Shown here piece after piece: positions 56,880 through 64,000 of a stretch of DNA of 64,000 nucleotides. The notes under the pieces were generated by a model that was not told the origin of the DNA, searched no databases, and saw only the letters and a list, made by a program, of their open reading frames with translations. The position numbers were made by a program, and so were the translations under genes. How positions within the stretch are numbered: position 1 is the stretch's first letter; each line of letters opens with the position of its first letter. The stretch comes from Adenanthera pavonina (taxonomy: Eukaryota; Streptophyta; Magnoliopsida; Fabales; Fabaceae): assembly GCA_026686845.1 (NCBI GenBank), contig JAIVEN010000014.1, forward strand, positions 33,688,001 through 33,752,000. Direction: 5' to 3'.

Positions 56880-58700
56880 GCTTTATATAGATAACATTTA
56901 GCAACTATTGATTATAGATTTCCTATACACTAAAAAAAAAAAAAGCTTGGCGCCTTTTTCTTCTTAGCCTGGCATTAATTTTTAAAATTTTTATGTTGTT
57001 TATACACATAATTAAACAAATAATTTAGGGTATGTTGGAGCTATCTATCTTGAGAAATTTCAATTTTAATTTTGAAAACTTTACAATTGAAGTAAATAAA
57101 ATTGTAATTATTTTTATAAACTATTTTTATAAATAAATGTATTAAATATGTATTTTATTTTTTTTGTCTATTTATTTCTCCTAAACTTGTCTCAAAATTA
57201 TTTTATTTTTAAATAATTTTATTTGCTGTCATGAAAAGAGAGAGAGAAATAATATTTATTTTGTAAAAGTTGTAAAAGTAAAAGTAAATTTTACATTACA
57301 TAATGTTATTTGTTATTATTCTAAAATATATCTTAAATTTCAATTCCAATTAATTTTTATTAATTAAAAATATTTTTAAATAATTAAATTTTAAATATTT
57401 TTATCAAATAAATTTTATTAGTTTGTGGAAAATAATTAAATTAATTTTTAAAACTAATTAGCGACGCTAAATTGTTTCACACAACCCTTTTCTTTGCGCT
57501 GCTTCCTACCTCTAGCTTACTTGAGAAATCATTCCTTCACCAACCATGTCAGAGCTTGGTCTTAAGACAGAAGCAAGGTGTAGATGGAGCTCCTCCCCAA
57601 TTCCTTCATGCTCGGTCGCAAGTTTGGTTTCTTCCTTGGTTGTTGTGTTCTTCAGGTTTGTTGCTTGCCCTAATCAATCTCCCCCATTATCGCAATCCCT
57701 AATCAAGCTTGTTGGCAATTTTCCCCTCGCAATCCCGTCTCTCGTTCTTCTGCTATAGTTTGCTCGCTCCTCCACTCAACTCAGTGTTCTGAAGCTATCG
57801 AGCTTTCTCATTGTGCTTTTTCTGCTTAACTTGTGGCTTGCTTCTTCTATTTTGGGTGAACCAGCTGCTTTGCTCAACTCGCAGAGAGTCCCATAAGATA
57901 AAAAAACTTAGCTTGATTATGAACGAGAGGGTATATTTGGGAGAGAAAGTCCCAAGAGGTAAAATTCTTTCCTTGCTATTACTCATTTGTGGCTTGCTTC
58001 TTCTTCTCTCTTTTGAACGTAATCTCTCTCTTAACTTTGTTTCATTGTGATCTCTTTCACCACTTGTCTCATTGCCCTTTCGTATTGGCTCTATTCTTAG
58101 TCATTATCTCATAGGGTTTTTATATGTTTCATTTTGTTCAATAAATTTCTCTATCAGGGTATAATCTGTCTTCTTTTTGCCACAATTGAGTACCATTTCC
58201 CATTTTGTGCAGTGTTAATAAGCTTAGGTTCTTCAAATGGACGCATATGCTTGTGTTTATATTAACATCTTCAATGATTTTGCAGATTTAGCATCCATAT
58301 GTTCGTATTTATATTCTTCTCATCATAATATGATCTTGATATGGGTTTGGATGCTAATATCTATAATTGACAACTACTATGGACAAATAGAAGATATCTT
58401 TCCTATATGTATTGCGTTTTGTCCTGCAGATATGGTACACCATATTATGTGCTTTATTGTCTGATGTGGGGTTTAAATTTCAGTTATTCCAACCAACAGA
58501 TGGGAGAAAAAGAGAAAGACATGCATTCGGGTTATACATGTTTTATCTTTTAGTTTCTAAGGATAAGTTTAAGGGTTCAATTTCCTATTATATTACTACT
58601 TTGATATTTACTTTGTATCAGCATTTTTGGTGGAAATGAATCCACAAAACATTTGAACTTTTAGGTATCTATAATCCTTCAAGCCCGTGGATCTGTTATC
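56880..58700. other. Unassigned region
   Basis: AT-rich to about 57450, with a GCGACGC palindrome (TTAGCGACGCTAA) near 57459. Then a GC-richer stretch resembles a 5' leader (57472-58050) with short overlapping frames but no known domain. I do not call a gene. Confidence 0.4.
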
Positions 58701-59119
58701 TAGAATGCAGAAATTCCATACTAGTTGTTTCAAACTTCATTTTACTTTCAAGATCATGTCATATATTCAGTTTTCATTCATGAATATGTAATTTAGTTGC
58801 TGCCATTTAATGATCATTTATAACATTTTTCCAAAGAGTGACATTCATTTATCTCTAGAATGCAGAAATTCCATACTAGTTGTTTCAAACTTCATTTTAC
58901 TTTCAAGATCATGTCATATATTCAGTTTTCATTCATGAATATGTAATTTAGTTGCTGCCATTTAATGATCATTTATAACATTTTTCCAAAGAGTGACAAT
59001 CATTTATCTCTAGAATGCAGAAATTCCATACTAGTTGTTTCAAACTTCATTTTACTTTCAAGATCATGTCATATATTCAGTTTTCATTCATGAATATGTA
59101 ATTTAGTTGCTGCCATTTA
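58701..59119. repeat. 155-bp tandem repeat, about 2.7 copies
   Basis: Copies start at 58701, 58856 and 59011 with TAGAATGCAGAAATTCCATA. They are almost identical; the third diverges at about 59119 after GTTGCTGCCATTTA. Confidence 0.95.
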
Positions 59120-59958
59120 TAACATTTAATGATTCATTCCATCTACTGTGCAACTGGGGTTTCACATTAATTATATTTTCTTTCAATGTCATGCTTACAG
59201 AACCCATTATATGTATCCATATATATTTATTTTTTTACATAATGCCAGATTCGAAGTTAGAACACTTGCTAAGTACTAACTTTTCAACCATCACCCATTA
59301 ACTCTGTTCATGTTTCTTGATTTCTTCTCATAGAAAAATAATGTTAGGATAGCTTTAATAAGAGTAGGAAAAACTTGTAATAAAAGAGATGTAAGTGACA
59401 GGTTGTATATCTCCGAAACTAGTGGTAGGGAATAAGTGATAAAGATCATTAGGATAAATATAGGTGTTCCACAGACTTTGGAAATAATTTTAACGCAGCA
59501 CTCCCTATGGCCCAGGAAAGTCTACTTTCTTTTCCATTCTTCCTTTCTTGCATTTTTATTAATTCCCTTCCCACTTTCTTTTTTGTCTATTATGCTATAA
59601 TTACGACTTGAAAGTTTGAAGGTTGACCTTTATTTTTTTTTTCTTCGTAACAACCTTTAAGCCCAATGTCTTATTGGTCTACTATTACATAATATGTTAT
59701 AACTGCAAGGAGATCCTCTCCCATAAGATTGGCTTGTTAAGAAATAGCATTTGAGTTGGCAATTTTACGTTGCATTTTGGCTGTGTATGAGTAAATTTGC
59801 ATATTTTGTTCTAAAGGCATTATTCTGTTTTGTGCAGCTAAAATTTTTTCACTCAAAAAATCTACTGGTTTGTTCTATGACTTAAAGTTGATGCTAAAAT
59901 TTATGTATCCTGCACAAGGATATTACTTCACGACTTAAAGCTACTATCAGTGATGTAA
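59120..59958. other. AT-rich spacer, nothing recognised
   Basis: No coding signal or repeat structure. Confidence 0.55.
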
Positions 59959-61470
59959 TTTGTAACATCCCTAGAAAGTTAAAATATCTAGAGATACATA
60001 GAGAATTTACAAAAATAGACAGATATTATTTTATGTGAAATACGGTAAAGAGGTCATTTTTTCTCAATTGGATGGAAAAATAAGAAATTATATTTTTACC
60101 TCTAAGAATTATAAAAATTACATTTATCTCTTTAAGCTTTAAAAAAAGTGTGTGGGGATGAGAGCAGAAAAGTCTTTGGAAAAAATTATATCTAATGACC
60201 TAAAAGTTTTAAAAATTTTAATTTTACCCCAAATTAAGGGTAATTTTGTAAATATGTAAAATTACTGTCAAAATGAAGTTCTCAACAAGATGAGCCTAAT
60301 AGCATATGACACTGAGGATTAATATTTAAGAATAAAGAAATAATTAGTGTCGAAGGTTAAAAGAAATTTTATATCGATAAAGTTGCTTTTTAATCTATAA
60401 AAGCTAGAAAGGCAAAAGGAAAGTAGTTGGACACCACAAAAAGAGCTTTTTAGATGTAGTATAATCAAGTAATACCATACACTAGTTTACTTTAATTCTG
60501 TATCAATAAAGTGAATTTACACTATAAAATATAATTTTAGCAGTCTAAGTATAAAGTAACCAATCAGGGTAATATTGAATTGGGAAAATTATGCAATATT
60601 CTAGAGATATTACCCCTTTAATTGGACGCCAACTCATCAGCCCCATGTAAAAAAAATGAAGACTTAGCAATTAAGAAAACTTAATGGTTAAGTTTTCATT
60701 AAAAATTAATCAAGTGATTACTAAAAAGTAAGTATAATTAAGTGACATTATAAATACTCTCTCCCCTCACCATTTACACGTACAAACACTTAGAAAGAAA
60801 GAAGAAGCTCTGCAAAATTGAAAGAAGAAAGGAAGGCTACGTAGAGGAAGAGAAAAAGTGAAGAAAAAATAGGAAGAAAATTTCAAGAAAATAGGTAAGT
60901 GTATTTCTTACAACCCTCAAGCATACTATCTTAGTTTCTAGGTTGGTTGGCTTAGTTTTAATGAAATTTCTTCCTCTCCAACCTTTGTACAGTTTCAACC
61001 TAGCTGTGTTTGGGTGGGGGATGATGTTTTTGAATCATAAAATCATGAGAAAGCATGAGTTTTTATGAAAGGAAGCAAGATTGGTAAGTTTTGAAGCAAG
61101 TAAATGAAAAATCCAAGTTTTCTCACGGGAGGCAGATTCCGATCAGACAAAAAATGGTTCTTACAGTAGGAATTTCATTATTTTGATGCCAAAAATGGAT
61201 TCCCTATGGCCAAAAACCTTAGGAACAAGTATATGCTTCAAGGTTAAGCTTAAGATAAACAATTGGGAATTTCAAGGTTTTATGTGAGCTTTATGTACTA
61301 TGTTATGAAATCAATGGTTTGAGCCATTGTTTATTATTGTCTAGGGACTTGAGGAAGCTTGAGGAAGCTTATGCAATCATTGGAAGTATAGTGTATAGTC
61401 AAGGGATGCCTTTCTGTGATAGAACATTAAGCAAGATTATGAACTTAGCTACCTTGGTGACTTCCCTTGG
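59959..61470 (+). repeat. Partial LTR of the 45911 family, opposite orientation
   Basis: It starts TGTAACATCCCTAG and is homologous to the reverse complement of 45911-48930. Shared text includes the AAAATATAATTT...TGACCT region and TTTTGATGCCAAAAATG...AAAACCTTA(A/G)GAACAAG near 61170-61240. It breaks off near 61470, before the LTR 3' end. Confidence 0.7.
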
Positions 61471-61517
61471 CCATACACTATACTTCCAATGATAACATCT
61501 ATATCACAGAAAGGCAT
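61377..61517. repeat. Interleaved inverted repeats at an orientation switch
   Basis: Arm A (61377-61405, ATTGGAAGTATAGTGTAT core) is inverted at 61463-61492. Arm B (61406-61420, ATGCCTTTCTGTGAT) is inverted at 61501-61517. The order is A B A' B', not a simple hairpin. It lies where a plus-strand LTR meets minus-strand gag. Confidence 0.8.
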
Positions 61518-61744
61518 GCAAATTAAATCTATGGTCAAACAATAATGCTTATACTAGACCACACAATTGAGACACACATAGGAAGTCGTAGCTTTGTTTC
61601 TTGCAGGGGTAGACACATGCAAATCATATGGCAATATAGTGAGTACTAGGCCTAGCCTCTTAGCTCAATCATAAAATATGAATGAGTGGCCAGCACTTAA
61701 TCAAATAAAGCTTTTACAAGATAATCATTAATTTTGATCATACC

Positions 61745-62855
61745 TTTGATTAAATCAGGCAACTTTAGAGCCTCTTACTGAGTGAGAGCAAAAACTCTCT
61801 CTTGTGTTTGGGGTTTGGGGTTAACTACATCCATCATGCAATCTCGAGCATAATGTCTAGCTTTTTTAGTTTTTGAAGTACATGTTCTGACTGGCATAGT
61901 AAACTACTATTTGTGCATTTCTCGGCACATTCGGTTCTCCTTGCCTGCCATCTCTCTTTGGCTTTCTATTATTACCAACCCAAGGCTTCTTTCTTTTCTG
62001 ATTGGGTTCTCCTGAATTAGTAGCATCTACATCTTTCTTGGCATTACTTGATGGAGCATATGTCAAAAACTTATGATTCAGACTATTTTCTGTGATTCTA
62101 CTCACTTATACCAAGGCATTATAACTTTTGAGCTGCATTGGAGCTACTCGATCTCTAATAGCCAACTTTAGTCCTTTCTCTAGCTTCTCAGTTTTCCATC
62201 TTTAATCATCATGTTTCTGGGGGTAAGTAGAGTACCTAACCAACTGGATGAACATCGCCACATACTCATCTATAGGCTGATCTTCCACTAGCCTTAACAT
62301 AATAAACTCGGCTTCTTTCTTATCCCGTACTGAATGTGGAAAATATTTGTCGTAGAATTGTTCTATAAAGTTCTCCCATGTCAAAGGAATATTTCTTACC
62401 TGCATGATTAATTCCATATTACGCCACCATCTGTCAGCTTCTTTTTTGAGCATGTACGTGGCTAGTAATGCTTTCATTTTAGAATTGCATCTCATCAATC
62501 TGAAAATTTTCTCCAGGCTAAGCACTCAATGTTCCCCAGCTTGCATGTCGAACCTACCATTAAATGAAGGAGGCTGATGCTTTTTGAAATTCGCTATCAT
62601 GTTCTACTCATCAAGAATTGCTCCAACTGCTTGCTTTACTTGTGTAGCTTGCAGTACTAGTTGTTGCAATGCAGACTGATTAATTATAGCTTCTTGATTC
62701 TGTCTTTGTGCTTCTATGATCCTTTGCAATTACCATATGGTTTGTTGTTGTTGATCCAATCTTTGCATTATGACTTGTAGCAGATTAACTCGAGGCTTTT
62801 CCCTAGGTTCTTGGTCAGGGACTACTGTTTGAATTTGTCATCTTGGTCGAATCAT
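61745..62855 (-). pseudogene. Ty3/gypsy gag
   Basis: ATG at 62855 opens the frame, with early stops. A Gln-rich segment is followed by PPSFNGRFDMQAGEH, then the gag core LEKIFRLMRCNSKMKALLAT, LKKEADRWWRN, TWENFIEQFYDKYFPHSVRD and EFIMLRLVEDQPIDEYVAMF. A stop lies at 62202, then WKTEKLEKGLKLAIRDRVAP, NSLNHKFLTYAP and a basic tail. The zinc-knuckle area is eroded (only HYARDC readable in a shifted frame near 61835), followed by the usual VNPKPQTQERVFALTQ. Retrotransposon Gag forms the particle; this copy has at least four stops and one or more shifts. Confidence 0.87.
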
Positions 62856-63073
62856 CTTTAACTATATAGACAATTCAATTAATAAATATAGAACAACTGC
62901 ATCAATAATATGCAAAATAAAACATTTCATTCACATATAGCAACTTTGTACATATAAATTTTCATATTTCAAACATATTCACATAATTCTAAACTCATAA
63001 CATCTAACTGCTTATATACATCAAAATTTACAATTCTACTATTCACATTTGTATATATTTACATAATTGGCCC
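62856..63073 (-). other. AT-rich gap between pre-gag ORF and gag
   Basis: About 220 bases with no ORF and no LTR or PBS seen. The two reading units seem to belong to one internal region. Confidence 0.55.
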
Positions 63074-63935
63074 TCAAGGCATCTTAGAGCTTGATTTTGC
63101 TTCCTCAAGATCCTTCTCAGAATCACCTTCTTCTTTCAATTCAATCCTGAGCATCTCTGTGTGCTATTTTGCAAACAACTTTATCATATTCTCTAGCCAA
63201 TATCTTAGAAACTCATCTCATACTGGCACCCAGTATGGGTCATCTATTGGTAACATTTCTACAATGGTGTTAACCCATGCTGGCTCGGGGAAATGTTGAC
63301 CTCATTTTTCATAGTGATATCTTGCATCATTCACATTGTCAAGAAAAGTCAACATTTGAGACTCTAAGTAACTCTGTAGACTATCCTCATAGCACTTGGT
63401 CACGATCTCCAATGTCCTCTTGCCATCTGTGTTAAGGCTTGGCCTCTTTAGTGCTGGCCTTAACACATTGCTCAAGACAAGAGAACTCCTAGCCTTGTAT
63501 CTTGACTCGAATAGGTGATCAAAATATATCTTTGGGGATTTGTCTAACCATAGTATCAATTCATAACTTTTCTGGTTACCGCAAATTTCTGCTAGCCAGA
63601 TACTACTTGGCTTGCTTTACCTTACTGACAAAGGTAGGAATCTGATCCCATCCTGGATGATACTTGGTACACTCCCTGAAACATTTTCTCACCACTTTGT
63701 AAACAATGTGATCAATGTCCCCCGGTCCATCGATACTATTCTTTGGGTCTAACGGGAAACTTGCCTCAATATCCTGGTCTTCCTTTTCCACCACTATTCC
63801 TTCATAATCATGGTGTAGAGGAGGTGCAGATGGTACTGGGACTGATTGTAGGTGTACAGCTGCTATAGGTTCTTGGCTAAGCTGTGAGGCATCCTTTCCT
63901 ATATCCATATCTCTAGGACCCTTTGAGGTTGACAT
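63074..63935 (-). pseudogene. Extra ORF upstream of gypsy gag, unknown function
   Basis: ATG at 63935 (MSTSKGPRDMDIG) opens a 110-codon frame to TAG at 63603. It continues in another phase (SSIWLAEICGNQKSYELILW, LDKSPKIYFDHLFESRYKAR, LVLSNVLRPALKRPSLNTDG, RTLEIVTKCYEDSLQSYLES) with stops at 63302 and further left, to TGA at 63074. In all about 287 codons with one indel and three or four stops. The N-terminal third is acidic and Pro-rich; the rest looks helical and globular. I recognise no domain. Its place 5' of gag in the same orientation suggests an additional retrotransposon gene. Confidence 0.6.
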
Positions 63936-63947
63936 TTCCCTGAGCTA

Positions 63948-64000
63948 GTATGGTTAACACCATTGTAGAAATGTTACCAGTAGATGACCCATATTGGGGG
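63948..64000 (+). repeat. Inverted copy of part of the pre-gag ORF, running off the window
   Basis: The plus strand from TATGGTTAACACCATTGTAG onward matches the minus strand of about 63237-63290 (coding WVNTIVEMLP(I/V)DDPYW) with a few differences. The repeat is therefore inverted and continues past base 64000. Confidence 0.85.

Noticed and set aside
57472..58050. Overlapping short frames as a small secreted protein gene
   Set aside because: Several frames are open at once, none has a domain, and the base composition explains it.

Overview
This is plant nuclear DNA made almost entirely of nested, decayed transposable elements. I see no intact host gene, rRNA, tRNA or CRISPR array. The low GC content, plant LTR retrotransposons with PBS sites matching initiator tRNA-Met, CACTA DNA transposons, mariner-type MITEs and an integrated caulimovirid all point to a flowering plant, probably a dicot. 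I cannot name the species.

Layout. (1) 1-10266: a SIRE-type Ty1/copia retrotransposon on the minus strand, with the outer part of its 3' LTR outside the window. It has gag, protease, integrase, RT and RNase H, plus an extra ORF after pol. All coding parts carry stops or frameshifts. (2) 10267-14484: AT-rich spacer with three MITEs and a small fold-back. (3) 14485-31473: a CACTA element that captured exons of an Aurora-kinase gene. A second CACTA element of the same family (17834-23412, 3-bp TSD AAA) sits inside it and carries an exon of the plastid ribosomal protein L24 gene. An endogenous pararetrovirus (23811-31272) is inserted near the outer element's right end. (4) 31772-36572: a complete but non-autonomous Ty3/gypsy element (TSD ACTTT) with gag, no pol and an unexplained 294-codon ORF. 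(5) 36573-56640: remains of a TNP2/TNP1-coding CACTA transposon, split by a solo LTR (42665-45207) and a gypsy element (45911-56292). That gypsy element itself contains a GC-richer solo LTR (49288-51622, TSD CATAT). (6) 56615-59958: a small CACTA-derived element, unassigned AT-rich DNA and a 155-bp tandem repeat. (7) 59959-64000: a plus-strand LTR fragment, then a minus-strand gypsy gag pseudogene preceded by an extra ORF, part of which reappears inverted at the window edge.

The viral insertion has one reading order: movement protein, coat protein with zinc knuckle, aspartic protease, RT and RNase H, then a C-terminal extension. It is flanked by a 221-bp terminal redundancy. The repeat spacing implies a circular unit of about 7.14 kb, which fits a petuvirus-like member of Caulimoviridae. 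Many stops and frameshifts make it a dead relic.

The pieces do not form a pathway. The biological content is a record of insertion order, gene capture by CACTA elements, and virus integration whose breakpoints cluster at the viral primer-binding site.
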